From positions 44,020,001 to 44,084,000 of the forward strand of contig OY292278.1 of assembly GCA_958496175.1 (NCBI GenBank): a DNA stretch of 64,000 nt, read 5' to 3'. The notes beneath the pieces are model-generated. The model was not told the DNA's origin, searched no databases, and saw nothing but the letters and a program-made list of their open reading frames with translations. Shown in pieces: positions 12,237-24,997 of this stretch. A program made the position numbers and the translations under genes. Source of the stretch: Sisyra terminalis. Its lineage: Eukaryota; Arthropoda; Insecta; Neuroptera; Sisyridae. Each line of letters begins with the position of its first letter. The stretch's first letter is position 1.

Positions 12237-12845
12237 CATCAATTTATTTGAATAAATTTCACTTAAAAAAATAAAATATTCGCAATTTATTTTTATATTT
12301 TTCCTAACTTTCGAAATGATTAGTCCCCAATTTTTCATACTAAAATTTTAACTTGCATAAGATTATATATCCTTGAATATATGGAAGATATTAGTCCATT
12401 TTACTGTAAAAAACAAATCTCTATGTTTGTTGAATTCCAGAACTGTTTAGTACCTAAACTTCCCAAACTTTTCCCTGGTCCAATGAATTTGGCTATTAAG
12501 TTGTGCTTGAACTTATAACGTTCACATTTCTATTGGTTTTTCTTTGAAATTAATTTCAAACACAAATCAAAAGCCAAATATATTGGGCCAGGAAAAAGCT
12601 AGGAAAGTTTAGGAACTAACAAGTTCTGGAATTCAATGAACATAGACTAATATCGTCAAACAAAGGACTAATAACCTTTCAATGTATGTAATTGACATTC
12701 ATAATAAGAACGTTAATAAAATCTTATGCAAGTTAATATTTTAGTATGAAAAAATTGGACACTAATCATTTGAAAAAAGTGTAAAAAAAATTGCTGATAT
12801 TTTACTTTTTCTAAGTGAAATTTATTAAAATAAATTGCACCTAAT
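12237..12845. repeat. Foldback element, arms about 260 bp
   Basis: Left arm (about 12237-12500) and right arm (about 12590-12845) are reverse complements with moderate divergence. Examples are CAATTTATTTGAATAAATTTCAC against the rc of GAAATTTATTAAAATAAATTG (parts), AAATGATTAGTCCCCAATTT against the rc of AAATTGGACACTAATCATTT, and AACTTGCATAAGATTATA against the rc of AATCTTATGCAAGTT. The spacer is about 90 bp. No coding capacity; the open frame at 12338-12030 merely overlaps the left arm. Confidence 0.8.
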
Positions 12846-13379
12846 TAAATCTGGCATTTTCAGTCATTTAATGATTACGTTAAATTATTGCCAGTACCAA
12901 ATGCACTTTCTTTAAAATATGACTGATATTTTGCAAAGTTATTTTGCATTAACTACATTATTACTCATTTGAATTTTTGCTTACTAATAAAGTTATAAGT
13001 TGTTATTTATAATGAGATAACTTATTCTGACAGAGGTAATTAAAGTGATATCATTTCCAAACGCCGGAAAACTTCGAAAAAAATAAATAAATAGTGAAAT
13101 AGAAATTGCATTATATAGGTTTGGCATATTCAATTTTTTTAGTAGGGAGTTGTGTCATTAGAATTCAAATGGCTTTATTCAAACTTCATGTTTAAATGGC
13201 GGACCATATAGGGCTCGGAATATGAACTACCTGTTATTTGGAGGATGAGTGGTATAATGACATTTGTGGGATAGCAGAAATTTAAACATAAAAATGGGAC
13301 ACTACTTGTTGGAAATAAGTTGAGAAATATTGCAAACCTACTTCGAAAGTGGGTGAGGTTTTCACCGAAATTGTGAGGA

Positions 13380-14345
13380 AATTATGAGGAAAATTTGGCC
13401 AAAAAATTTCATGAAACTGGATCATAAATGGATAAAACAATTCAGCCCCCCTCTCGACCAATTTGCACCCCGAAAATATCGCTGGTGTTGCACAAAGTAT
13501 GCAGAAAAATCCATCAATATCAACTCGTCATTGTATTCAAGAATTAAAAATTTTTGCTCTTCTCTGAAAAAAAATCTGCAGAAAGATTTATGTATAAAGG
13601 TTTAAAAATTTCAATTCCTTTATAAACAGAAGCCTCATGACAAATCCGATACATTTTCGGTACACAAATGGGCTGAAGATCGTTTAACCGAAGATGAATT
13701 TTATTACCATAAAATGATTTTTTGGAGGCTAAGAAAAAAGTAAAATTATCGCGTTTGAGGCTCAAAAAAACCATTAAAAATTTATGTATCCACAAATAGT
13801 TACTTTTTGTTGAAATTTTTTGGACGATGGCATCATTGGACCATTTTACTTTAAAAATAACCAAAGATATGCCATCACCGTCAACAGCCAGCATTACTGT
13901 GCTTAGTTCAACGAATTTTGTTTCCAAAATTAAAGAGGATCACTTAAAAAACATTCGGCTTTAACAGGATGTTGCAACTTGCCACCTAACCAATAAAACG
14001 ATCAATCTTTTGGGCTTTATTTTCGAAAATTGTATAATCCACAATTCTAAAGTCAATTGGTCACCAAAAAGCCACGATTTGACCATGTTAAACTAATTTT
14101 TGTGGGGAGTTGTTAAGGGTAAATGTTATACAAATTACTCAGAGATAATAGATGCTTTGAAGCATAAATTCAAAGTTACCATTGTTGAAATATAAACCCA
14201 AATAATCGAACATTTACCTCAAAATTGGGTTGACAGAATGCACTTCTACAAAGCCAGCCATTGAAGTTATTTAAACAATATCTTTTGCATTCAATAATGG
14301 CCCAATTTTCCTAATAAAAGCCCATTTATTTTATAACTATAAAAA
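13380..14345 (+). pseudogene. Decayed IS630/Tc1/mariner-type transposase gene
   Basis: Joining frames by eye recovers the conserved order of a DDE transposase common in insect genomes. QKNPSIST (about 13500) is N-terminal, then KWAEDRLTEDEFYYHKMIF (about 13660) leads into the first catalytic region. DDGIIGPFYFKN follows (13823-13860), then AITVN, then QDVATCHLT (about 13960), the usual QD.ATCH second-catalytic-motif region. DLTMLN-FLWGVVKGKCY (about 14078-14130) is the third, and IIEHLPQNWVDRM (about 14205-14240) the C terminus. Several in-frame stops and at least two frame changes show that it is dead. Terminal inverted repeats were not located, so element ends are approximate. The two flanking short frames (13384-13605 plus and 13927-13544 minus) are parts or shadows of this relic. 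Confidence 0.8.
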
Positions 14346-15233
14346 ACCCCAAATCTCAAAAGACTCGCCTTGTAGCTTATTTTTATTTTTAAGTAATTTC
14401 TTCATAGATCTAAAATACTTTATAAACCCTAAAGTAATTATTATGACATAAAGAAAGCAAATAAAATAGAAGACGATTTTCTTATGACAGTAATTTGATA
14501 GCCCTTATTAACGTAGATAACGTAAGTTTCTCTCTTGTTTACTTACTACTTAATCATAACTTGATAAAAACTAAACCATATATTTACTGTACCTTTATTA
14601 TAACTTATTTAGTTTGGTGTATATTTCATTGTCACCGTCTATTATTATAACTAGAGCTCTTCTATTTGATATAATAACGACAGGAAATTTTTCGAGAAAC
14701 AAACATATATACCCACATTTTAGAGCAATTAAAAGAATATTAGCTTACATTCGATGAAAAAGTAGAATTTTTCGAGAAGAAATATGGTGAAGATTATATT
14801 AAAATGTTTTATTTTATCTACTTTATGTTTAAAAAAGAAAAAAGTGTATAGATTTTGTATTTATAGTTGTTGAAATAGAGCTTTCAGGTATAAAAGCTTT
14901 CAGCTCAGTAGGACAATTAGTTTCATATCTTTGAGGTGTTTTGAAAAAGGGTTTAATATTAAAAGAACTAGAATTTTGGAGGTTCAATTAAGAAAAAACT
15001 TTTCACTTATTTTTTTTTTAAAATTTCCGCAATTCTTGTTTTTTTTTTTATCAGCAAAACTTATCAAATTTTCGGCCACAAATATTGCATGAAAATAATT
15101 GGTCATTGATATTCCTATTCACTTAAAGGTAAATTAAAGCCTTACAGCTAAAACTATAATAGACATCAATTGACCCGCAAGTCGTAAGCATTTAGTTTAA
15201 CACAAATCCATATTTAATAGTGAATTTACATTG

Positions 15234-16831
15234 GGGTCAGTCCAAATGAAGTGGTCCAAAAATAAATGAAATGTTTGCTCGACCATTTTAAAAAAAATAT
15301 ATTTTTTTGTGTGCTATCATCCCAACATGTTGGTAGTTCAAATTCATCAATATTTTAATTTTATTGTTTCCAGTTTTCTGGTGGTGGCCATATTAGTTTT
15401 ACTGGGCGCAGACATTTTCGCACTTTTATGGGTTTGCGGAAATTTGATTATCTCAAGCCCTAGTTGTCCTATCAAAATGAAACTAAAAGCAACGTGTTTA
15501 TAAAAATATAAGCTATAAAATTGTACCAAAACGTTTTCACCTAACTGTAATTCTAAGGGGTGAAATTTCAGCCTAAAGTTTTAGCTCTCATTTGTAAAAA
15601 CTCCAAATTTCACGGAAAGATTGTGAAGGAAGGGAAAGAGTCAACACGTTAAAACTTTTTTTACAAACAATTAGGTACTAGTTGTATTCAAAATCAAAAT
15701 CTGAAGTCTGAGACTTTAAGCCTTTTTAAAACAAAAAATAACAAAATTTGGAAATTTTCAAAATTTGCAATTTTCTGAGCTCAATATCTTTGGTGGGGGA
15801 GCAGATAAAAATCTGAAATATCACCACATTATAGTGCTGTATGATAGTATTATGCACCTAAAATTTGAAGTTTGAGATGTGACTAGGAGCAGAGGTATTG
15901 CAAGCACAAAATGTCAAAATAATGCATATTTCAGTAGGAGAATATAATGTATTTAACCATTTAATATGTGACATATACTTGGCAAAAAGGACATTTTACA
16001 CAAAACAACATATACTCTGGGCTAACTGTTATTCATATCTTAAATGTACGTACCCATAGTCATCAACTAATCTTTTTGACAAGCCTACACACAAGATAAA
16101 GATCACGAAACTATAAAGAAAGTTACCCAAACTTATATTTTGGAAAATACAAATTTTGTGGTAAAAATATGTTGCCAACGTGTACTACTGGAATCTTTTG
16201 TAGATAAAAATTGTTACCAAATTTGCTCGTCTTAGCACAATAAATCAATAAAAAAATGTGTCATTTTTTTTTTGGAAAAAAACATTTTAACATACACAAA
16301 ATTGGAAATTTTGAAAATTTCCAAATTTGTTTTTTTTTTTATTTTAAAAAGACATAAAGTCTCCGACTTCAAATTTTGTTTTTGAATACAACTAGTACCT
16401 AATTGTTTGTAAAAAAAGTTTTAACGTGTAGACTTTTTCCCTTCCTTCATAATCTTTCCTTGAAATTTGGAGTTTTTACAAATGAGAGCTAAAACTTTAG
16501 GCTGAAATTTCACCCCTTAGAATTACAGTTAGGTGAAAACGTTTTGATACAATTTTATAGCTTATATTTTTATAAACACGTTGCTTTTAGTTTTATTTTG
16601 ATAGGACAAATAGGGCCTGAGATAATCAAGTTTCCGCAAACCCTTAAAAGTGCGAAAATGTCTGCACCCAGTAAAACTAATATGGCCACCACCGGAAAAC
16701 TGAAAACAATAAAATTAAAATAATAATGAATTTGAACTACCAATATATTGGGGTGATAGCAAAAAAAAAAAATCAGAATTAAAAAAAATAATCAGGCGAC
16801 CAGTGCTGGACCGACTGAATTGGACTAACCC
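15234..16831 (+). mobile_element. Foldback (long inverted repeat) element, copy 1, 1,598 bp, non-autonomous
   Basis: The element starts GGGTCAGTCCAAATGA and ends with CTGAATTGGACTAACCC, imperfect terminal inverted repeats, flanked on both sides by ATTG (15230-15233 and 16832-16835), an apparent 4 bp target duplication. Long internal arms (about 15310-15790 and 16300-16760) are reverse complements. They include TAGTTTTACTGGG.GCAGACA, AAGGGGTGAAATTTCAGCC and GTGAAGGAAGGGAAAG. The middle is unrelated single-copy sequence. No transposase is encoded. A second copy lies at 61203-62770 in the opposite orientation, told from the distinct end sequences. The superfamily is not recognised; a 4 bp duplication is unlike mariner (TA) or hAT (8 bp). 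Confidence 0.85.
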
Positions 16832-17984
16832 ATTGAACACCAATTGATTGGTTTTCAAATATGTTTCTTAAAATTTATTCAGAAAATAATAATCGGTGCC
16901 ATTAGCAACAAATACCAAAACCAATACCGCTTAATGTCCATTTTTCTGCCGTACCTAAATAAGCAATAATTTTGTGGAAGAAATGCTGAGAAAAATGCAT
17001 TTAAAAACGATGAATTTAATGTTAAATCATTATTGATAATTTTATTTTAAATTCGAACATTAACGTTGAATAAATTTCAAATTGTTGCTTGTAATTTATA
17101 ATAATAACATTTAATTATCGTTTTAAAGGCAATTTCATTAATAAACAACGAAAAAGCACTCCTATAAAACTTAATGTAGTTGTATAATGTGGCTGCTTAA
17201 TAATATGCATAATACATACGGAGGTACTCGCATATAAGCATATGTAAATTAAAATGTGTAATTATCAACTTTCTCAAATTCAAACTGGTAAATGTTATGC
17301 ACAATGTACATAAACTGAAATTACAATCATTCATTAATTTCATTAAATAAACATCCACGAAATGTGGGTAAACATTTCAAAGAAAATTGATTAATTTTCG
17401 AAAACAAAGTTTTTAAGGGACAATTCTTAACTTTGATATTTCATGCGACTAACGTTGAAAAGATCTTTCTATCGTATCGTTTTTATTCGAAAAAATTAAT
17501 TTTTTTCTCACTTAATAAGTTCCCAAACATTTGAGTATATTTTCATTAGATTTTTCATACTATTTCCCAAAAATTTGGGGTCACCATTCTTAAATTTTTC
17601 CACAAAAGCAACGCTTTGTTTTGGTCGCATATTAATGCGAGGGACGGGATTACAAAAATCATTGGCTTGGTTTTTATAAATTTAAAATTTTCATTTCAAA
17701 AATTGTCATTGATATTCATTTAATGTTTTATTTATGAATAGTTATGAGAGATTTATTTCACTAAGCTTATCAAACCATTCAACATTGGGGAAATATTTTC
17801 GTATTTTGAAGAAAACGAAACAATAATCTGTGTCATAGTTACGACACGCAATTTGATTTATATCTCTATTACCTAAATTTTTCTTCATAAATATCACCAA
17901 AACAATAAGCAGTAAACGTAACTTAGTTTCCACTTTAAATTTTCTCAAAAAAAAAAAAAAAAATGTAAAATTTGGAGTAGTATA

Positions 17985-20640
17985 ATGAAGTTTTGGGCCT
18001 ATTTTGGTTCTGGTTTTATACTTGGAAATTATCAACAACAGGTAATATTTTAGTGAAGATATTCGCTAATCTTTTGGCTAATAATTTTGGTCTGGATTCT
18101 CCCATACACTGCAGTAAAGGTCACATGAATCTTATCAATGTTTGGTCCCAAAAATAAAAAATAATAGTTACAGGTAACCTTTACTTTCACAAGGGAAAAA
18201 TATCCCCTGTTACCTGAAACTCAGTCGTTTTTTACTCGAAATTTACTAAGCTTTTATTGAATAACAAACCTATATATTTTTCCATTATATATCCACTACT
18301 TTTATCTATCAAATTTTACCATATTCTTGACAGCTTCCAAATGCAAAGCTTATAAAATTTAAGAATAATACGAAAGAAAACTTTAAAACTTTCTTCATTA
18401 TCAGCCAAAAAGCTCACCAGACTAAGATCTTGATGACTCATTAAATAAGTAGAAAGCCGATTCCTTTGATTCTATGATAACTGTTTATTTTAAGAAGCTT
18501 TTTTCAAGAATTTTCATGTAAGTTTATATAGCCCTAAAAACTATAGTTTTCCCAAAGTTTTAATAGTCGAAATTCTTGGAAAAAAGAACTGGATAAATCC
18601 CATTCTTAAAGGAAAAAATTAACCCTTCGTATCATAAAAAATACGGTAAAAGATCTCAAGAAAAAAGGAATAAATCAAATTGAAATCCTGGACCTATTAA
18701 AAAAAAAGATTCCCGATTTGAAGAACCATATGAAACCATGACAAATTAAGCGTGTTGTCAGGGCAAAAAATAATAGAAAATCTTACTATTTGTTGCAGTA
18801 ACTATTGCTTTAAATATCATTGTATTTAATTCAATTTTTGATTTGAAGTTCTTAGAAATTCAAATGCTTAAAAAAGCTTTAGCTTTGAAAATACATAAAA
18901 TTTTAATTAATTTTATAAAGCTTCAAAATTTATCACATATTAATGCAAGTATCAGCAATTGAAAAGTAAAATCTTTCTACTTTCAATCGTCAACAAATCC
19001 CACTACCAAAAAATAAAAAATTAAATCTGGAGTAGTAAGTTTTAGGCCTATTTTCATGCTGGTTTTATACTTTGAACTTATCAACAACAGGTAATATTTT
19101 AGTGAAGATATTCGCTAATCTTTTGGCTAATAATTTTGGTTCGGATTCTCCCATACAATGCAGTAAAGATCACATGAATCTTATCACTGTTTGGTCTCAA
19201 AAATGAAAAAAAAGAGTTACAGGTAACCTTTACTTTCACATGGGAAAAATATTTCCCGATACTCGAACCTCAGTCGTTTTTTACTCGAAATTTACTAAGC
19301 TTTTATTAAGTAACAATACTATATATTTTTCATTATGTATCTACTACTTTTATCTATTAATTATTGCTATATTCTTAGCAGCTTTTCAATTCTAAGCTTG
19401 TAAAATTTAACAAAGCTTATAAAAATTAAGAACAATACGAAAAAAAGCTTTAAACCTTTATCCATTATCAGGCAAAAAGCTCACAAAATTAATCTTGATT
19501 GCTTATGAAATAAGTAGAGAGCCAATTCTTCTGATTCTATGATAACTTTATCATTTTAGGAAGCTTTTTTTCTAAAATCTTTTCCCAAGTTTATATCGGC
19601 TTAAAACTTTGAAAACTATAGTTTTCCTAAGGCTTAAATTGCCGGAATTCTTGGAAAAAATAACTGGATAAATCCTATTTTTAAAGGAACAAAATTAACT
19701 CTTCTTATCATAGAAGATACGGTTAAAAGATTTCAAGAAAAAAAGAATAAATCAAATTGAAATCCTGGACCTATTAAACAGAGGATTCCCGATTTAAAGA
19801 ACTATAGATGATAAAATTCAGATCCCAGCTTTGATATTTTTTTAAAAAGAAGAAAATTCAGGTTATTTTATAACCTGAATTTTCTTATTTAAAAAGATCT
19901 TATTAACCTGAATTTTCTTCTTATTTAAAAAAATTAAAGAACTATGTTAAGCCATGGGAAATTAAGCATGTTGCCAGGGTGAAAATTTACCAATTTCCAA
20001 AACTTTTGGAACACAAATATTGCTTTAAATATCATTATATTTAATTCAATCTTTTAGTTTGACGATCTTATAAATTCAAGAGCTTAAAAAAACTTTAGCT
20101 ATGATAACTGTTTCGTTTTAAGAAGCTTTTTTTCAAACTTATTTCAAGATAAGCTTCAGAATTTAAAAACTATAGTTTTCCCTTAAGTTTAAATAGCCTG
20201 CATTCTTAAAAAAAATAACTGGATAAATCTCATGTTTAAAGGAACTAAATTAACCCTTCATTTCATGGAAGATACGATAAAAGATCTCAAGAATAAAGGA
20301 GTAAATCAAATTGAAATCCTGGACCTATTACAAAGAGGATTCCCAATTTGAAGAGCCACATGAAACCATGGCAAATTAAACGTGTTGCCAGGGCAAAAAT
20401 TCAAAGAAAATTTTACTAATTTTTGCAGTAACTATTGCTTTTAAAAATCATTATATATAATTCAATCTTTTGATTTGAAGTTCTTAGAAATTCAAGAGCT
20501 TAAAAAAGCTTTTGCTTTGAAAATACATACAATTTGTTTTTTTTTATGAAGCTCCAAAACTTAGCACATATTAATGCAAGTTTCAGCAATTGAAAAATAA
20601 AAATCTTTCCATTTTCAATCGTCAACAAAAACCTATCCAA
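17985..20640. repeat. Serial ~1.05 kb direct duplication (two full copies and a partial third)
   Basis: A unit with GGTAATATTTTAGTGAAGAT, GATTCTCCCATACA.TGCAG and GTTACAGGTAACCTTTACTT occurs at about 17997-18200 and again at about 19046-19240, offset 1049 bp. The downstream block ACTGGATAAATC...AAATTGAAATCCTGGACC...GAACCATATGAAACCATG occurs three times (near 18585, 19660 and 20218). The third copy is truncated at its front (from about 20095). Divergence differs between pairs, so the duplications were sequential. No coding content. Confidence 0.85.
19850..19886. other. Perfect 16 bp-stem hairpin with a third arm nearby
   Basis: AAGAAAATTCAGGTTA (19850-19865), a 5 nt loop and TAACCTGAATTTTCTT (19871-19886) form a perfect 16 bp stem. 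A second direct copy of the right arm follows at about 19904-19919. It lies within the second 1.05 kb unit and is absent from the first, so it arose or inserted after the duplication. Confidence 0.85.
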
Positions 20641-21569
20641 ATTAGTAAGAAATTAATGTTTCAATAATAAATATAGCTTCATTAAAAATTAAGCAAAAAT
20701 AACCGGAAGATCTTAACCGTTTTGAATACTACTACAAAATTAGCCATTTCTACAAATTAATCAGCGTAATTAAGCAATAATTAATAAAGGATAATTCCAC
20801 CAAATTACATCCATTGCCTCTATATAATTATTAATTCCACGAAATTAATATAATAAAAAATTTCAACCATTCAATGGTTCCAAAATTTTGCCATTAGCTC
20901 ATTTCGTTTAATAAATAATTACCTACTTAAACTCAAATGTATTTCCCAGACTTGTATAGGTATCATTTAATAGATATGTGGTACCATTAATAGTATTGCC
21001 TATGTACGTCTAAAGCCGAGTAATTGGTCAAATTGAAAATTATACACGAAATTAATTATTTAATTAATAGAATTATTTAGAAACGGCAACATTCTCGTTA
21101 TATTATTTAGATTCATTAACATTTCCTAAATATATTTTTTGTCTTAGACTTGCGGCTTTTGTCTCTGTCTAAGTAAAAATATTTTTTTTTTTAAATCAGA
21201 ATATAGATTGCGTGATATATATAAATTGGTAGTCATTAGGAAATATTTTCATCCAATTAAACTATTAATTAATTTCACTTTAAAAGTAAATGTTTAGGAG
21301 AACTACCAGTTCCTATAAAATCGATCCATAGAAAAAATTTTTTTGGAAAAGATTGCCAGAACTTCAATCGATTAAATGATTGAAGGGTTACAAATTTTGG
21401 TTATATTAGAAAGAGATGTATTAGGAGCAAAAATTCGATTCCTTCTTCCTCGTAATGTTTCTCCTCTTTTCAGGAGATTAAAAATTATTATGAGAAATTT
21501 ATCTTATGAAGTTGGGGCACCAAGAAAGTCTTTCTTCATCGTAGACTTGAATCTTTTCCTTTGAATCTA

Positions 21570-21615
21570 GAAATACGTGCTACGTATTTTGATTGCCAAG
21601 CAATCTTCCTTAAAA
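21570..21615 (-). ncRNA. Degenerate hammerhead-like motif (family B)
   Basis: Read on the minus strand the sequence is AAGGAAGATTGCTTGGCAAT followed by CAAAATACGTAGCACG. It keeps the stem-loop GATTGC-TTG-GCAATC of the copies at 23577 and 27175, but the CTGA half of the core has become TTAA and the GAAA box has become CAAA-like. It is probably an inactive relic of the same repeat. Confidence 0.35.
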
Positions 21616-22301
21616 AAAAAAACACTTTTACGATATTTAAACAAAAGTGGTACCTAAACAAAGAAAAAGCAGATATCCTTTCAATTGCAGCAATTATTGA
21701 AGTCTTCAGCATTTCATTTGGAAAAAAAAGAAACATTAAAATTTCAATGATAAAATTTGATTGCCTCAATGATAATGATGACCTTATTTTGATATTGAGA
21801 TCCATTAGGCACATAATTTAAATTATATTTCGTAACACCCGACCACCACCCAAATAAACTGATATCATTTGACATTTAAAATGCTCTAATATTTAACCAT
21901 TAAATACTGTTTATTGTTGCACGTTTATGATGAAAAAAATAACAATAAAATAGCGGTGTCTCTTTCTAAATTTCATATACGTAAACACAATTAACGTAAC
22001 ACCCACTTTAAAATAAGTCTTATTATTGATATCACCAATAAAGTTTAAACATTTTTTTTTCCAAAAAAAAAAAACTTGTTTTTTAATTCAACCTCTTATC
22101 AGCCTTTAAATTTTATGCTTTAATGACAAATTACAGAGATAAGCGTGAATAATATGGAGTCCAAATTAATTATGAAATTAAATATTTTATAATTGTTTCG
22201 TAATTTGAAACATTTGATATGTTAAATGGTTTTCGCTATACAATTTATTCAGGAAAAATAAACTTTTATTTTAATTTTGACAACGGCGACAAAAATGGCC
22301 T

Positions 22302-22527
22302 GGGCAGGGGGGAGAGGGGGGGGGGGTAATTAAATGAGGTCTTATATGTAGGTATTGTATATATTTTTTGAGCGCTGATAAGATCTTAAAGTGCTTAATT
22401 GAAATGGCATTATTATGTTTATTGTTTGTATGGAGTGTAAAGAAAAATTGATTCGAGTCTCGTTAAAATTACCCATTTGTATAATTATAAATATTGTAAA
22501 AATTGTTTTGTCCCCCCCTCACCCCCT
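22302..22527. other. G-tract (22302-22326) and C-tract (22512-22527) pair, possible G-quadruplex sites
   Basis: In very AT-rich DNA a 25 bp tract of almost pure G (GGGCAGGGGGG, AGA, then an 11-G run) is followed 186 bp later by CCCCCCCTCACCCCC. Each could form a G-quadruplex on one strand, and the two tracts could pair with each other. In the minus-strand transcript the second tract would be G-rich RNA. Confidence 0.6.
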
Positions 22528-23504
22528 ACGTAATGGTTGCCGACAAATGGTTTCGATATTTTTGATTTTTTTTAATGGGCTTCTATAATAAGCAGGCTTC
22601 TGGGAAATGGGTGTAAAAGGCCTTCATTTGTGTGCGATTTTACAGAATTGATCGATTGAAGTGTTGTGAAATATTTAAATTAATATATAACACTAATCAA
22701 TCAAACAATATTGATAGAAAGAGAGAGCAGATCGTAATTATTATGTGGATAACTTTTTTGATTTGCAACCGATATTTATCGATTTTTTTTAACTATAAAT
22801 TACATTTTGTTGCTTAAAGACTAAAATAAAATCAATGTCTTGAATTTTTTGTCAATTTTTTTAAATTTGTTTAATTATCTATTTAATTATTTCGTTTAAT
22901 TTCTAAAACTATTAATTTTTGCTTTAAGCTATATAACGATACGTATAAGGGTTGTTTTTCATTAGGATGGTTTAAAAAAGCTTTTGAACGTAGAAAGCAT
23001 TAATATTTGTACTGATTATGCTATAGGGTGGAAAGATGAGTACCCTTTTTTACCCATAATTGGTCCATAAGTGACTGCATTTTAAAAATTTTTACAAAGT
23101 GTGATACAAAAGAATTCCTTAGACACTTAAATTGAAAAATTCCCCGAAATTTTTATACAGATTTGTTGCTTTACTTTACTTTATAATTCGATACTTTATT
23201 TTGGAAAATAAGCTCCAAATCTGGGACCAAAATGAGTCGCAATAGGGTCAAATTTTTCATGCAAAACATGAGGAGCAATATGACCAATTTACGCCAGGAA
23301 AATTGGATTAAAAATAATCGGGAAAAGACTAAATATTTGGCGATTGTTGCGAAAAAAACTGGTGAAATAAAATGGAAAAATTTATCAAAATGTTAGAGAA
23401 AAATAAATATCTTGCAGATGATGAAGAACCCTAGGGCATTAAATCTAAAGAAGAATGTTTCTACAATATGAAAAATATATAGTGGTCTTATTTATAGTGG
23501 TCTC

Positions 23505-23690
23505 AATTTACGAAAGTAAACTATAACCAGTCATTACATAGCAATTACGAAGCAATCTAATACTACTTGATAATTCCTGATGACGATTGCTTGGCAATCG
23601 AAATACGTATCTGGGCTATACGTCAATAGTTGATTAGTTTGAACTTTTCTTCAAATTTAAGTAAATAGTTCACTTTTGTAAATTATATTG
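23505..23690 (+). ncRNA. Repeat family B copy with hammerhead-like core (23577-23610)
   Basis: CTGATGA (23577-23583) is followed by C, a perfect 6 bp stem GATTGC/GCAATC with loop TTG, then GAAA (23600-23603) and TACGTATC, which can fold as a 3 bp helix III with a two-base loop ending in the cleavable-type triplet ATC. This is the order of a hammerhead ribozyme core: box 1, helix II, box 2, helix III, NUH. There is one extra base before helix II, and the first helix I pair is not obvious. The flanks match those of the copy at 27140-27320. Ribozyme activity is inference. Confidence 0.4.
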
Positions 23691-24106
23691 CATGAATTAG
23701 ACCAGAATTTTTGACTAAAAAAAGAATGTTAAGAGAAATTTTAAAAGAAATTTAGATACAAATGATAACGTAGAATATGCTATGGATTAATTTCAACAGC
23801 CTGAATTCTGAAAGGAAATTATTACCTTTCTTTTTTAACATTATTCGGTCATTTTTAGGGATTGATGGTCAGCTTTTTAAGCAAAGGATGAAGAAAGTTT
23901 AGGGAACAAATTTTGGGTCGATAAACGAAAGAACGCAATGAGTAAAAGTTTATAAATTATTCAGGAAAACTAAAATATTTGGCAAATGATCTATAGATTT
24001 TTTTTCGCATTAAAACTAAAGATTAATCAAAAGTATAAATAACACAAATATTTTGGATGGATAACAAAAAAAAGAACTAGGAATTCCACTACTTTTAGGA
24101 AAGGGA

Positions 24107-24535
24107 AATCCTTTATGATTCAAATGGATTTCATATTATAAGACCTAATTATAAGATCTAAAACCATAACAAAATCCAGCCTGGATTCCTATATGAATCC
24201 TCATAAATCCATGTTTTCCTGTATGGGTTTCTCGATAGAATTCTCTATTCTTCTAAAGTGCAACTCATCAAAGCTCAAATTGGAACTGGATTAAGTCATA
24301 GGAACCAATTATAGAGCTAAAAGTAAAATCCTTAATGATCCAAATGGATTCTATATTATAAGACCTAAGACCACAACAGAATCCAGTCTGGATTCCTAAA
24401 GGAATCCTCATAAATCCATATTTTCCTGTATGGATTTTTTTGTAGAATTCTCTATTCTTCTAGAGTCCAACACATCAAAACTCAAATTTGTAACTGAATT
24501 ATGTCATAGGGACCAATTATATAGCTTTTAAAACC
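24107..24535. repeat. Direct duplication, unit about 215 bp
   Basis: Two adjacent copies share ATCCTT.ATGATCCAAATGG, CATATTATAAGACCTAA, ATCCTCATAAATCCAT.TTTT, AGAATTCTCTATTCTTCTA and AGTCATAGG.ACCAATTATA. The junction is at about 24322. Moderate divergence; nothing coding. Confidence 0.8.
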
Positions 24536-24594
24536 CATTCAAAACCATTTTGAAACCATTATATTTTTGAGTTGTTTAATAGAATAAAAGTAAA

Positions 24595-24997
24595 TTTTAT
24601 TTATTTTTAGTAGGATAGTGGACATAAAAGGATGTAGATCCATGTACTAATTATTGATTTTGTGACACGTTTCGGTCTTTTATTAGACCTTCATCAGGCT
24701 TCTAAAATCATACAAACACATGTATTACAGAATCATTCAAACATTACTAATTGTTAAATTTTTTTAAATATATGTGTGAAAAAAAAAATCCATTTTATTG
24801 TGATGTATATTGTGTACTTCATATTAAGGTAATCTAACAATTAGTAATGTTTGAAGGATTCTGTAATACATGTGTTTGTATGATTTTTGAAGCCTGATGA
24901 AGGTCTAATAAAAGACCAAAACGTGTCACTAAATTAATAATTAGTATATGGATCTACATCCTTTCATGTCCACTATCCTACTAAAAATAAATAAAAT
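24595..24997. mobile_element. Foldback element family A with a hammerhead-like core in each arm
   Basis: The arms at 24595-24757 and 24834-24997 are reverse complements around a ~76 bp loop, with outer ends TTTTATTTATTTTTAGTAGG and its complement. Read on the minus strand, the left arm contains CTGATGA (24697-24691), A, the stem GGTCT/AGACC with a six-base loop, and GAAA (24673-24670), then CGTGTC. The right arm has the same order on the plus strand (CTGATGA at 24894-24900), but the GAAA box has mutated to AAAA (24918-24921). A distal helix I is possible (GATTTT with AAAATC). The layout resembles hammerhead-bearing Penelope-like or retrozyme repeats, but no reverse transcriptase is present. 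Confidence 0.6.

Larger units (their letters stand above)
20641..23500. other. AT-rich unique intron sequence, no gene seen
   Basis: No internal duplication and no spliced frame was recognised here. Short frames at 21376-21564, 21561-21821 (with its minus-strand partner 21814-21536) and 22632-22817 have amino-acid content typical of random AT-rich translation. Within it lie the degenerate hammerhead-like motif at about 21570-21615 and the G/C-tract pair at 22302-22527, listed separately. 23020-23480 is also AT-rich, with nothing nameable. Confidence 0.5.

Noticed and set aside
21536..21821. Overlapping 86- and 92-codon frames on opposite strands
   Set aside because: Complementary frames in the same DNA, no conserved motif, and a degenerate repeat motif runs through them.
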